This document shows, piece by piece, positions 9,274-16,736 of a stretch of DNA of 52,886 nucleotides. Position 1 is the first letter of the stretch. Every line of letters starts with the position of its first letter. The translations under genes and the position numbers were made by a program. The notes beneath the pieces were generated by a model, which worked only from the letters and a program-made list of their open reading frames with translations, made no database searches and was not told where the DNA came from. The DNA is from JANLUX01 sp031366005 (GTDB lineage: Bacteria; Bacteroidota; Bacteroidia; AKYH767-A; OLB10): positions 1-52,886 of the forward strand of contig JANLZB010000074.1 of the NCBI GenBank assembly GCA_031366005.1, in the 5' to 3' direction.

Positions 9274-10341
9274 ATGAGTACTCTCAAACTTAAGTATATT
9301 TTAGCTGGAGGATTACTATTGTCTAACAGTTTTATAATGGCTGGTAACGAAGACAGGGCGGGACAATCTGGTGCCAACGAATTATTAATTAATCCATGGG
9401 CACGAACAGGTTCCTGGGGAGGAGCAAATTCTGCACTAGTAAAAAATGTGGAAGCCCTTAGTCATAATGTTGGCGGATTAAGTTTCTGTAAGGGAACTGA
9501 AATAACATTTGCCCATAGCCAATGGCTTAAAGGATCCGGTATAACGATTAATGCTTTAGGCTTGGCCCAAAAAGTAGGCGAATCAGGAGCTTTAGGACTT
9601 TCAGTAATGTCATTGGATTTCGGAGATATTGAACGAACTACTGAAAATACTCCTGATGGTGGAAATGGAAAGTTTACCCCACAGTTTTTTACTATTGGGA
9701 TAGGTTATTCTAAAGAGTTTAGCAATAGTATTCATGGAGGTCTTGCAGTTAGAATAATTTCTGAAGCAATAGCTGATGTTAAAGCTCAGGGTATTGCCAT
9801 TGATGCAGGTATTCAATACGTAACCGGATTTAATAAAGAGCGTGATAACCTCAAATTTGGAATTGCATTACGCAATGTTGGTGCTCCAATGAAATTTGAT
9901 GGTGAAGGTCTCTCATTCAGAAATTCAAATGATGATTATACAAATAACATCAACGTATTGCAACAGCAACGGGCAGATCGTTTCGAACTTCCTGCATTAG
10001 TAAACATTGGTGCTGCTTATGATATTAAAGGGGGAGAAGACCATCGCTTTACACCTGCAATTACTTTTACATCTAACTCATTTATTCGCGATCAGTTTGC
10101 ATTGGGCTTGGAGTATGGTTTTAAAAATCTTTTAATGATTCGGGGTGCTTACACCATTGATAAAAAAGATAAAAATGCAATAATAGATGAGGAAATAAGC
10201 GCATTAATAGGACCAAGTGCAGGGTTTAGTTTGCAATTACCATTAGGTAAATCAGGTAAATATTTTGGTATTGATTATGCTTATCGTGCAACAAAAACTT
10301 TTGATGGCACACACACGTTTGGTGCCCGTTTTGTATTGTAA
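9274..10341 (+). CDS. PorV/PorQ family outer-membrane protein
   Basis: The product is 355 residues and resembles FadL-type barrels used as T9SS accessory proteins. An N-terminal signal segment ends near MAG at about residue 24. It is followed by the characteristic stretch with INPWARTGSWGGANSALVKN, where members of the family describe each strain's 'gap' strands, and by alternating strands such as GLSVMSLDFGDIERTT. It ends in the barrel-type HTFGARFVL. PorV binds T9SS cargo at the translocon, whereas PorQ supports the attachment complex. This copy is encoded with its presumed cargo (the gene at 5324) and a TonB receptor, rather than with core T9SS genes, so it is probably a dedicated partner. 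A strong terminator follows, ending the operon. Confidence 0.82.
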   Translation: MSTLKLKYILAGGLLLSNSFIMAGNEDRAGQSGANELLINPWARTGSWGGANSALVKNVEALSHNVGGLSFCKGTEITFAHSQWLKGSGITINALGLAQKVGESGALGLSVMSLDFGDIERTTENTPDGGNGKFTPQFFTIGIGYSKEFSNSIHGGLAVRIISEAIADVKAQGIAIDAGIQYVTGFNKERDNLKFGIALRNVGAPMKFDGEGLSFRNSNDDYTNNINVLQQQRADRFELPALVNIGAAYDIKGGEDHRFTPAITFTSNSFIRDQFALGLEYGFKNLLMIRGAYTIDKKDKNAIIDEEISALIGPSAGFSLQLPLGKSGKYFGIDYAYRATKTFDGTHTFGARFVL

Positions 10342-10363
10342 CAATCATTAATAATACTTTTGT

Positions 10364-10402
10364 AAGAAGACCTCATATACGTGAGGTCTTCTTTATTTTT
10401 TT
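10364..10402 (+). terminator. Intrinsic terminator after the PorV-like gene
   Basis: A perfect 12-bp stem (AAGAAGACCTCA at 10364-10375 with its complement at 10382-10393) encloses a 6-base loop and is followed by a T-rich tract. It separates the receptor/surface-protein operon from greA. Confidence 0.9.
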
Positions 10403-10441
10403 ACTTTCGCTATCCTTTTTTAAAAGTCGTTAAAAAACAAA

Positions 10442-10915
10442 ATGTCACAAATCACTTATCTCACAGAAGAAGGTTTAAAAAAATTGCAGGAAGAACTTCA
10501 ACAGCTTAAAACTGTAGAACGTCCTAATATTTCTCGTCAGATTGCTGAAGCCCGTGATAAAGGTGATTTATCTGAAAATGCTGAGTATGATGCGGCAAAG
10601 GATGCGCAAGGTCATCTGGAATTAAAAATTTCCAAGATGGAAGAATTACTAAGCACTGCCCGGTTGATTGATCAATCAAAGCTTGATCCTAATAAAGTTT
10701 CAGTGCTTTCAAAAGTTAAGATCCGCAATTCAAACAATAAACAGGAGATGACTTATACATTGGTTGCAGAGAATGAGGCCGATCTTAAGTCAGGAAAAAT
10801 TTCAGTGAGTTCTCCAATTGGTAAAGGCTTATTAGGTAAAAAAGTGGGTGAACTTGCAGAAGTAACTACACCAGGTGGTGTGCTTAAGTTTGAGGTTTTG
10901 AATATTTCAAGATAA
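10442..10915 (+). CDS. greA: Transcription elongation factor GreA
   Basis: GreA enters the secondary channel of RNA polymerase and stimulates cleavage of backtracked transcripts. The product has the normal family length of 157 residues. The N-terminal coiled coil runs to about residue 77 and carries the tip signature DLSENAEYDAAK, with the acidic residues that coordinate the catalytic magnesium. The C-terminal FKBP-like domain ends with GVLKFEVLNI. The HIT hydrolase gene begins one base after the stop codon, so the two are co-transcribed. Confidence 0.96.
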   Translation: MSQITYLTEEGLKKLQEELQQLKTVERPNISRQIAEARDKGDLSENAEYDAAKDAQGHLELKISKMEELLSTARLIDQSKLDPNKVSVLSKVKIRNSNNKQEMTYTLVAENEADLKSGKISVSSPIGKGLLGKKVGELAEVTTPGGVLKFEVLNISR

Positions 10916-10916
10916 C

Positions 10917-11309
10917 ATGTCAACCATCTTTACAAAGATTGTGAAAGGTGAAATTTCTTCTCATAAAATTGCTGAAGATGAAAATTGCTTTGCTTTTTTA
11001 GATATTAATCCATTGATTGATGGTCATGTTTTAATCATACCAAAAAAAGAAGTGGATTACCTTTTCGATCTTGACACGGATACTTATAATCAGTTATGGA
11101 GTTTTGCCAGAAAAATTGCAGTAGCAATTGAAAAATCTATTCCCTGTAAAAGGATAGGAGTTGCAGTTATTGGTCTGGAAGTTCCGCATGCACATATTCA
11201 TTTAGTACCATTGAATACAATGAATGATATTAATTTTTCAAAACCAAAATTACATCCTACTCAAGAGCAACTTTCTGATATAGCAGCACGCATTAAAGCA
11301 GCGCTATAA
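10917..11309 (+). CDS. HIT family nucleotide hydrolase
   Basis: A 130-residue histidine-triad protein. The catalytic motif HAHIHLVPL is at residues 91-99, with the triad His-x-His-x-His at 91-95. The N-terminal IFTKIVKGEISSHKIAEDE and the central PLIDGHVLIIPKKEV segments are typical of the Hint-like branch. Members hydrolyse purine nucleoside phosphoramidates or AMP-linked compounds. The exact substrate is not readable here. It follows greA with one base between the stop and the next ATG, an arrangement I recall from other Bacteroidota. The deviation in the loop before the triad (GVAVIGLEVP) is usual for the family. Confidence 0.93.
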   Translation: MSTIFTKIVKGEISSHKIAEDENCFAFLDINPLIDGHVLIIPKKEVDYLFDLDTDTYNQLWSFARKIAVAIEKSIPCKRIGVAVIGLEVPHAHIHLVPLNTMNDINFSKPKLHPTQEQLSDIAARIKAAL

Positions 11310-11384
11310 TACCCTACGTATAACCAACACTTTTACTAGTTCTACATTCTTTATTCGGCATTCCGAATTAATTTACATTTACCA

Positions 11385-11600
11385 CCTTAATGGTTGCCGC
11401 ATATTCGGCATTAAAAGGGAATCCGGTGTGATACCGGAACAGTCCCCGCTGCTGTGATCTCAGCAAAACACCTTGAAAATTTAAACCACTGTCTGAATTA
11501 TTAGATGGGAAGGATCAGGGTTAGAGAAAGTCAGAAGACCTGCCATTGATAACATGATGATGCTTTCGGAGGAAAAGCTGCGCATGCAAAACAATGGCAT
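11385..11600 (+). promoter_or_regulatory. Cobalamin (adenosylcobalamin) riboswitch
   Basis: The conserved B12-box core is visible: AAAAGGGAATCCGGTGTGAT at 11413-11432, ACCGGAACAGTCCCCGCTGC behind it, CCACTGTCTGA further on, and GTCAGAAGACCTGCC at 11530-11544, the expected 3' closure. The expression platform seems to use an 8-bp helix between TGCCATTG (11541-11548) and CAATGGCA (11592-11599). A second perfect 9-bp helix, TCATCATTT (11645-11653) with AAATGATGA (11672-11680), closes directly before the start codon at 11682. These competing helices next to the start, and the lack of a T tract, favour control of translation initiation. The element regulates the lipoprotein gene that follows. Confidence 0.93.
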
Positions 11601-11681
11601 TTATCATTGTCATGGTTTTCATTCCGCAAAAAATTCTTTCTGTGTCATCATTTGAATATAACAATTTTAAAAAATGATGAT

Positions 11682-12755
11682 ATGAAATCTATTAAACTTT
11701 ATTCTGTATTCTGCATAGTTGTGTGGTTAATTACTTCATGTGAAAAAGAAAAACACACAGGTGTAATCCCAACATCATTGAAAGGAGTTTTTGTGATCAA
11801 TGAAGGTGCCTTTGGGCAAAGCAACGGTGATATTTCATTTATATCCGAAAACGAAATGACAAAAAACATCAATCTTTTTCTTGGTGTAAATAACCGGCCT
11901 TTAGGTGATGTGGTTCAGTCAATGAGTATAATTGATAACAAAGGATATATTGTAGTAAACAATTCTCAAAAAATTGAAATTGTAAGAATGAATGATTTTA
12001 AAAGCATCGGAGTGATAAATGGATTTTCAAGTCCGCGTTTTATTCTTAAAGTAAATAGCAGTACTGCTTATGTAAGTAACTGGAATGATAATAATATTAA
12101 GATAATAAACCTTGGGACTAATTCAATTACCGGTACTATTCCTGGAGGAAATGGCCCTGAACAAATGATAAAAGTCAACGATAAAGTATATGTTGTAAAT
12201 GTTGGTGGTTTCGGCAATGACAGTACAGTTACAATAATTAATACGCTGTCAAATTCAGTTGACACTACTTTTATTGCAGGAATAAATCCAAACAGTTTAC
12301 AGTTGGATGCCAACGGATTTCTATGGGTATTGTGCGGTGGTACATTAGGTCATGATTTTACACCAGCCACAAGTGATGATATTGGCGGGAAGTTGATTAA
12401 AGTTGATCCTGCAACCAATGCAATTATTGCAACTTTTAATTTTTCGCAGTACGAACACCCGCTTAAACTTGCTATTAATGATAGCAAATCAAAAGTTTAT
12501 TTTTTGCGTGGAAGCAGTGCTTACACAGGCAATGTGTGTTCAATGGAAATTAATGCAGCCACATTACCGGGAGCTGCGCTTATTAACCGTGAATTTTATG
12601 GATTGGGTATTAATCCTTCTAATGAAAATATCTACGGAAGCATTGGAAGTTTTTCAGCTAACAGTTATGTTCTTCAATATAAAAACAACGGAGCATTGGT
12701 TGATTCCACTCAGGTTGGAATTGGTCCTAATGGATTTGTATTTAACTTAAATTAA
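11682..12755 (+). CDS. BtuG-like surface lipoprotein (YncE-type beta-propeller), B12-regulated
   Basis: The product is 357 residues. The start at 11682 gives a clear lipoprotein signal: a basic N-terminus, a hydrophobic core and the lipobox ITSC at about residues 17-20. An upstream in-frame TTG at 11607 lies inside the riboswitch region and was rejected. The body consists of repeated four-strand propeller blades of the YncE kind, such as AYVSNWNDNNIKIINLGTNS and KVYVVNVGGFGNDSTVTIIN. In Bacteroides, BtuG is a surface beta-propeller lipoprotein that binds cobalamin very tightly and passes it to the receptor BtuB. The riboswitch directly in front makes the same role likely here. No receptor is adjacent; a BtuB-like receptor is encoded at 50483-52387. 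Corrinoid binding itself cannot be confirmed from the sequence. Confidence 0.75.
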   Translation: MKSIKLYSVFCIVVWLITSCEKEKHTGVIPTSLKGVFVINEGAFGQSNGDISFISENEMTKNINLFLGVNNRPLGDVVQSMSIIDNKGYIVVNNSQKIEIVRMNDFKSIGVINGFSSPRFILKVNSSTAYVSNWNDNNIKIINLGTNSITGTIPGGNGPEQMIKVNDKVYVVNVGGFGNDSTVTIINTLSNSVDTTFIAGINPNSLQLDANGFLWVLCGGTLGHDFTPATSDDIGGKLIKVDPATNAIIATFNFSQYEHPLKLAINDSKSKVYFLRGSSAYTGNVCSMEINAATLPGAALINREFYGLGINPSNENIYGSIGSFSANSYVLQYKNNGALVDSTQVGIGPNGFVFNLN

Positions 12756-12762
12756 AAAATTT

Positions 12763-13320
12763 TTATTTGGTAATGTTCAACTCAGCACTGTATTCTGTGT
12801 TGCTTTGATGCCCGGCACGGTCAATAATGTAAAATTTAAATCGTCCCTGATTGCTGAGAAAAAGAATATTGTTTTGTGATAAATGGTAGGAAACTTCTCC
12901 TTCAATTGACTTGTCAGATCCTGTAGGCTGAATGTAAGTCATTCTACTCGGAAAATGAAGCTGAAGACTGTCATCCCGTTGCCCTATAGTATCACACTGA
13001 TCATCTACATCATAAATATGCTCCAGGAATAATTTCGGTACGTATGCACTTCCTTTTTTCTCTTCGTAATAGATAAATAAATTATTTAGCGGAACACTAC
13101 ATTTAAAAAATTCGTTTTCTGAATATCCTAAATCACCATCACCATCTTCAAAGGTGAATATGAAATCAACGGAAGTATCTTTACCTGCAACATTTTTATA
13201 CTGAATAAACTCTTTAAAAGATATGTTTGGAATCTCAGAAAATTTTTCCGGCTTTTTACAGCTATTAAATAAAGCTGTTGCGACAAAACAAATAAGTAAT
13301 GAATTAAATAATTTTTTCAT
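12763..13320 (-). CDS. Lipoprotein of unknown function
   Basis: From the ATG at 13320 the product is 185 residues. Longer in-frame starts exist upstream, but this one gives a proper lipoprotein signal (MKKLFNSLLICFVATALFNSC, lipobox FNSC). The mature part contains the acidic segment FTFEDGDGDLGY, which looks like a small beta-sandwich domain common in Bacteroidota lipoproteins. I do not recognise a catalytic or binding motif. It is convergent with the B12-regulated lipoprotein, with only 7 bases between the stops, and divergent from the carbonic-anhydrase-like gene. No function is assigned. Confidence 0.75.
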   Translation of the reverse strand: MKKLFNSLLICFVATALFNSCKKPEKFSEIPNISFKEFIQYKNVAGKDTSVDFIFTFEDGDGDLGYSENEFFKCSVPLNNLFIYYEEKKGSAYVPKLFLEHIYDVDDQCDTIGQRDDSLQLHFPSRMTYIQPTGSDKSIEGEVSYHLSQNNILFLSNQGRFKFYIIDRAGHQSNTEYSAELNITK

Positions 13321-13405
13321 TGAAATATTATTACTACAAAGATAAGCTTGCAGAAGAATATATTCCACAAATTTGTTCCGGTGTTTCTGGATAAAACGTA
13401 AAATC

Positions 13406-13918
13406 ATGGCATTAATAAAACCGGTGAAAGGAATAACTCCTGTGTTTGGCAAAAATTGTTTTCTGGCTGACAATTGTACTGTTGTGGGCGAAGTGGTGAT
13501 GGGCGATGATTGCAGCGTATGGTTCAACACAGTGATACGGGGCGATGTTAACAGCATCACGATCGGTAATAGAGTAAACATTCAGGATGGTGCCATCATA
13601 CATTGCACTTATCAAAAAGCAAAAACGGTAATTGGTAACAACGTTTCAATTGGTCATAATGCAATTATACATGGTTGCACTTTAGAAGATAATGTGCTGA
13701 TAGGAATGGGAGCCATTTTGATGGATGGTGCGGTTATAGAAAAAAATTCGGTTATAGCTGCCGGAGCAGTAGTGCTTGAAAAAACAATAGTGGAATCAGG
13801 AACTATTTATGCAGGCGTACCTGCTAAAAAAATAAAAATGCTAAGCCCCGAGCATTTTAAAGAACTGAATGAACGCATTGCAAATAATTATGTGATGTAT
13901 GCGGAGTGGTTTAAATAA
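13406..13918 (+). CDS. Gamma-carbonic anhydrase family protein (left-handed beta-helix)
   Basis: From the ATG at 13406 the product is 170 residues. The upstream start at 13373 would add residues that overlap the divergent gene's leader and was not used. Hexapeptide repeats of the left-handed beta-helix are visible, for example GDDCSVWFNTVIRGDVNSI, followed by VIGNNVSIGHNAIIHGC. Three histidines at the typical metal-binding places are present (in IIHC, SIGHN and IIHG), as in gamma-carbonic anhydrases that form trimers with metal at the subunit interface. Bacterial members of this branch are cytoplasmic. Many have uncertain or weak anhydrase activity, so the family name is firmer than the reaction. 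Confidence 0.9.
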   Translation: MALIKPVKGITPVFGKNCFLADNCTVVGEVVMGDDCSVWFNTVIRGDVNSITIGNRVNIQDGAIIHCTYQKAKTVIGNNVSIGHNAIIHGCTLEDNVLIGMGAILMDGAVIEKNSVIAAGAVVLEKTIVESGTIYAGVPAKKIKMLSPEHFKELNERIANNYVMYAEWFK

Positions 13919-14061
13919 TAATCCAGGCATTATAGCTTTTTTAAAAACTAGTTTATACTAATCTGAGATTCTTTTTCGTTCATGCTTTTAAATCAAGGCT
14001 ATTAACACTTCACTGTTAGCAATGCAATCTGTAATTATGGAAAGGTAAGGTGCTTGGCATC

Positions 14062-14069
14062 TACTTTTG
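14062..14069 (+). promoter_or_regulatory. Possible -7 box of the exbB-exbD-tonB operon
   Basis: TACTTTTG matches the Bacteroidota -7 consensus TAnnTTTG and lies 77 bases before the exbB start. A matching TTG -33 element is not obvious; TGG occurs near the expected distance. The intergenic stretch 13919-14145 otherwise holds only the heptad repeat directly before exbB. Confidence 0.4.
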
Positions 14070-14099
14070 AGGGTTAAGTTACTCTTAGGGTAATTGTAC

Positions 14100-14141
14100 A
14101 ATTCATAATTCATAACTCAAAACTCAAAACTCATAACTTCA
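14100..14141 (+). repeat. Heptanucleotide repeat array A (six units), abutting exbB
   Basis: Six consecutive 7-base units can be read without a gap: AATTCAT twice, AACTCAA twice, AACTCAT, and AACTTCA. The array ends four bases before the exbB start codon and would be in its 5' untranslated region. The period is exactly 7 with substitutions confined mostly to the last three bases. It belongs to the same class as the other heptad arrays in this window. Confidence 0.9.
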
Positions 14142-14145
14142 AATA

Positions 14146-14865
14146 ATGTCTCTTCTCCTCCAGATTCAACAGGCAGGCACCGCAGTTCAGGACACACTGA
14201 ACCAGGCTGCTAAAACTGTGGTTACTACTCCATCTACTCCGCCCACTTTTTCGCTGTGGGAATTGATATTGAAAGGAGGACCTATCATGATACCGATAGC
14301 AATTCTTTCCATTGCAGGCTTGTATATTTTCTTTGAGCGTTATTTCACCATTCGCAGGTCAGGTAAAATTGATATGAACTTCATCAGCCAGATACGCGAT
14401 TTCATGCATCATGGAAACATTGAAGCTGCACGTGCATTGTGCAAAAACACGAACACCCCAGTTGCACGCATGATGGAAAAAGGATTGATGCGTTTGGGAA
14501 AACCCATCAAAGAAATTGAAGGTGCTATTGAAAACGTTGGTAAACTGGAGTTGTATAAGATGGAAAAGAATTTAGGAATACTTGGTTCAATTGCCGGTAT
14601 CGCTCCCATGTTTGGTTTCCTCGGAACTATCTTCGGAGTAATTAAAATCTTTTACAATATTTCATTGGCAGATAACATCAGCATCGGATTAATTGCAGGT
14701 GGTTTATATGAAAAGATGATAACGAGTGCTGCAGGTTTGATGATTGGTATCTTCACTTACATCGGTTATCATTACCTGATTGTGATGATTGACCGCGTGG
14801 TAAATAAAATGGAAATAAGTGCAGTAGAATTTATTGATCTGCTCGAAGAACCCGTGAAAGCATGA
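14146..14865 (+). CDS. exbB: MotA/TolQ/ExbB proton channel family protein
   Basis: A 239-residue inner-membrane subunit of the ExbB-ExbD-TonB motor that uses the proton motive force to energise outer-membrane receptors. The first transmembrane segment is at about residues 47-66 (GPIMIPIAILSIAGLYIFFE). The conserved cytoplasmic loop holds GSIAGIAPMFGFLGTIFGVI, the ExbB/TolQ signature, and the last segment is near AGLMIGIFTYIGYHYL. The long N-terminal part before the first helix is usual for Bacteroidota ExbB. The stop codon overlaps the exbD start by 4 bases, showing translational coupling. Confidence 0.94.
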   Translation: MSLLLQIQQAGTAVQDTLNQAAKTVVTTPSTPPTFSLWELILKGGPIMIPIAILSIAGLYIFFERYFTIRRSGKIDMNFISQIRDFMHHGNIEAARALCKNTNTPVARMMEKGLMRLGKPIKEIEGAIENVGKLELYKMEKNLGILGSIAGIAPMFGFLGTIFGVIKIFYNISLADNISIGLIAGGLYEKMITSAAGLMIGIFTYIGYHYLIVMIDRVVNKMEISAVEFIDLLEEPVKA

Positions 14866-15263
14866 ACCTGAGAAGACGCAACAAGCTCACTTCAGAGTTG
14901 AGCACTTCTTCGTTGAACGACATCATGTTTTTCCTGTTGTTGTTCTTCCTGATTACTTCTACTTTGGTTAGCCCGAATGTGATGAAACTTTTATTGCCCA
15001 ATGCAAACAGCGGCAAAGCAATGAGCAAGCAAAATATCACTGTTTCTGTTTCAAGTGATTTGGAATATTATGTAGATAATAAACCAGTTTCTTTTGAAAA
15101 TCTGGAAGCCACAATCGTTGCAAGCATTGCTAATAAAGAAGAGCCTACTGTAATTTTGAAAGTGGATAAGTCAGTACAAATTCAAAACTTAGTGGATCTG
15201 CTCGATATTGGTAATCGCAATAAAATAAAAATGGTGCTTGCAACGGAAGCCAATAAAAAATAG
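14862..15263 (+). CDS. exbD: Biopolymer transporter ExbD
   Basis: A 133-residue partner of ExbB. There is a short cytoplasmic N-terminus (MNLRRRNKLTSELSTSSLND). A single transmembrane helix follows at about residues 22-40 (IMFFLLLFFLITSTLV); it begins just after Asp-20, which corresponds to the proton-carrying aspartate. The rest is the periplasmic domain typical of ExbD/TolR (ILKVDKSVQIQNLVDLLD). It overlaps exbB by 4 bases and is followed 77 bases later by the TonB gene. Confidence 0.93.
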   Translation: MNLRRRNKLTSELSTSSLNDIMFFLLLFFLITSTLVSPNVMKLLLPNANSGKAMSKQNITVSVSSDLEYYVDNKPVSFENLEATIVASIANKEEPTVILKVDKSVQIQNLVDLLDIGNRNKIKMVLATEANKK

Positions 15264-15270
15264 TTATTTA

Positions 15271-15335
15271 AGATTTGAAGATTGAAGAATGGCCATCATG
15301 AGCAAATCTTCAATCTTCAATCTTCAATCTTCAAT
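15271..15335 (+). repeat. Heptanucleotide repeat array B (inverted arms) between exbD and tonB
   Basis: Four units AATCTTC lie at 15305-15332. The opposite strand of 15271-15288 carries the same unit (GATTGAAGA and its neighbours), so the two parts can fold into a hairpin of about 17 pairs. It occupies almost the whole space between exbD and tonB. Confidence 0.9.
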
Positions 15336-15340
15336 AAGAA

Positions 15341-16195
15341 ATGCAATCAGATATTACAATCAGAAATAAATCTCTGGCACTTACCCTGCTGGTGCATGCC
15401 ATTATTTTTCTGATACTTTTATATGCAGTGCTCACAACTCCTGTTCCTCCTTTAAGTGGTGGTCAAGGTGTGATTGTAAACATTGGTTATGTGGATGCAG
15501 CAACGGGTGAAGAGCAGCCGATGTCGGAAAACATTACCACAGATCCTGTTGTAGAAAAAGTAAAACCTGTTACTCAAACGGAAGAGAATAAAATTGCAAC
15601 ACAGGATATGGAAGAGAGTGCTGTTATTCCTGTTAAAGAAAAAAAGAAAGAAGTAAAAACAGCGGTTAAAGAAACCAAACCAGTTGTAAAGCTTCCTGAA
15701 AAAGTAAAAGTAGAAGTATATAAACCTGTCGTTGATCCGCGTGCATTATACAAAGGCAAAACGAGTAATTCAAAATCACAGGGCACTGCAACCAATGGAG
15801 CTGGTGACCAGGGAAGTCCAACTGGTGATCCATTCTCACATGAATATGGAAAACCGGGAAGCGGAAATGGAAACGGTGAAGGCAATGGCACAGGGACAGG
15901 TACGGGTGATGGAAGTGCTCCCGGAATAAGTTTTTCATTAAGCGGAAGAAGTATGGTGCGGCTTCCAAAAGTTACTGATACATCACAGGATCAGGGAAAA
16001 GTAGTTATTGATGTTGTGGTGGATAAATATGGAACGGTGGTTACAGCAACCGGACCCGGACGCGGTTCCACAACTACGAGCACTAACTTAGTTCGCAAAG
16101 CAAAAGAAGCAGCATTAAAAACTAAATTCAGCAATAGCCCTGAAGGTGTTGAAGAACAACATGGGACAATTACTTTTGTGTTCATACTGAGATAA
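15341..16195 (+). CDS. tonB: Energy transducer TonB-like protein
   Basis: A 284-residue protein with an N-terminal transmembrane anchor at about residues 13-32 (LTLLVHAIIFLILLYAVL). A long periplasmic spacer follows, first charged (many Lys, Glu and Val) and then a Gly/Asn/Thr-rich stretch at about residues 145-195. The C-terminal TonB-like domain covers about residues 205-284 (GKVVIDVVVDKYGTVVTATG, ending TITFVFILR). It is the third gene of the ExbB-ExbD-TonB operon. It would span the periplasm and contact the TonB box of receptors such as those at 1518 and 50483. Confidence 0.88.
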   Translation: MQSDITIRNKSLALTLLVHAIIFLILLYAVLTTPVPPLSGGQGVIVNIGYVDAATGEEQPMSENITTDPVVEKVKPVTQTEENKIATQDMEESAVIPVKEKKKEVKTAVKETKPVVKLPEKVKVEVYKPVVDPRALYKGKTSNSKSQGTATNGAGDQGSPTGDPFSHEYGKPGSGNGNGEGNGTGTGTGDGSAPGISFSLSGRSMVRLPKVTDTSQDQGKVVIDVVVDKYGTVVTATGPGRGSTTTSTNLVRKAKEAALKTKFSNSPEGVEEQHGTITFVFILR

Positions 16196-16281
16196 GATTT
16201 TTTTATGTTTTCTATTCTGTTTTTTACGTAGCAAATAACTTAACAATATCATATTCATTCATAAATAAGACGCTCGTGTTT

Positions 16282-16305
16282 AGTCATTCAGGAGGAAACT
16301 ATTTA
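16282..16305. repeat. Left inverted-repeat core of the GIY-YIG cassette
   Basis: A 24-base arm beginning AGTCATTCAGGAGG. It is perfectly complementary to 16703-16726. Confidence 0.9.
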
Positions 16306-16356
16306 TGAGTATCCGTAAAAACCCGGTTTGAAACATAGAAGTATTTTTGTCTGCAA

Positions 16357-16671
16357 ATGGTCAGGCTTAAAGATCAAAACTTCTTTACATACATTACTTG
16401 CAATCCACGTAAAACTGTTTTATATACGGGGATGACCAATGATCTTGAAATCCGAATTAAACAACATTATGTAAATCGCGGTAAGCAAGATCATTTTGCA
16501 TCAAAATATTATTGCTACAAATTGTTGTACTATGAAACATTTTCAGATGCAAAAACTGCAATTGAAAGAGAAAAAGAAATTAAAGACTTATCTCATGATA
16601 AAAAATTAGAGTTAATTAAAACAATAAATCCTTTTATGCAATTTATTACATTTAGTTTTGAAATTAAATAA
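16357..16671 (+). CDS. GIY-YIG nuclease family protein (solitary)
   Basis: A 104-residue single-domain GIY-YIG protein. The first motif is FTYITCNP near residue 10, the second is VLYTGMTND at about residues 21-29. The catalytic Arg is in LEIRIKQH and the metal-binding Glu in AIEREKEIKDL. The family makes single-strand or double-strand cuts with one magnesium ion. Solitary members of this size are abundant in Bacteroidota and have no settled role. This one is enclosed by inverted repeats, which points to a selfish or cassette-like life rather than a repair function. The start ATG at 16357 is the only one that keeps the full domain. Confidence 0.88.
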   Translation: MVRLKDQNFFTYITCNPRKTVLYTGMTNDLEIRIKQHYVNRGKQDHFASKYYCYKLLYYETFSDAKTAIEREKEIKDLSHDKKLELIKTINPFMQFITFSFEIK

Positions 16672-16702
16672 GCTAAATTTAGATAACACCTTTGCGTACT
16701 CC

Positions 16703-16726
16703 TAAATAGTTTCCTCCTGAATGACT
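16703..16726. repeat. Right inverted-repeat core of the GIY-YIG cassette
   Basis: The exact reverse complement of 16282-16305, ending 10 bases before the folC start codon. The repeat therefore forms the folC leader. Confidence 0.9.
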
Positions 16727-16736
16727 GTCAGCGTCA

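Larger units (their letters stand above)
16269..16735 (+). mobile_element. Putative GIY-YIG cassette bounded by inverted repeats
   Basis: A single GIY-YIG gene lies between two long inverted arms. The perfect core is 24 bp (16282-16305 and 16703-16726). The similarity continues outwards with GACGCT at 16269-16274, matched by AGCGTC at 16730-16735, and inwards with GAGTA. The unit sits between tonB and folC, which I recall as neighbours in related genomes, and its right end touches the folC start. The left arm also contains a good ribosome site and a tiny open frame (MSIRKNPV, starting 16305). No transposase is present, so if it moves it would need the nuclease or a partner in trans. Confidence 0.55.

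Noticed and set aside
11607..11681. Longer start (TTG at 11607) for the B12-regulated lipoprotein
   Set aside because: It lies in the riboswitch expression platform and would put a charged, non-signal stretch before the lipoprotein signal peptide.
13321..13581. Longer N-terminus for the minus-strand lipoprotein ending at 12763
   Set aside because: The extension overlaps the divergent carbonic-anhydrase-like gene and would bury the lipoprotein signal at 13320.
15574..15968. Minus-strand and alternative-frame frames over the Gly-rich part of tonB
   Set aside because: They come from the repetitive Gly/Asn/Thr codons of tonB and have no recognisable domain.
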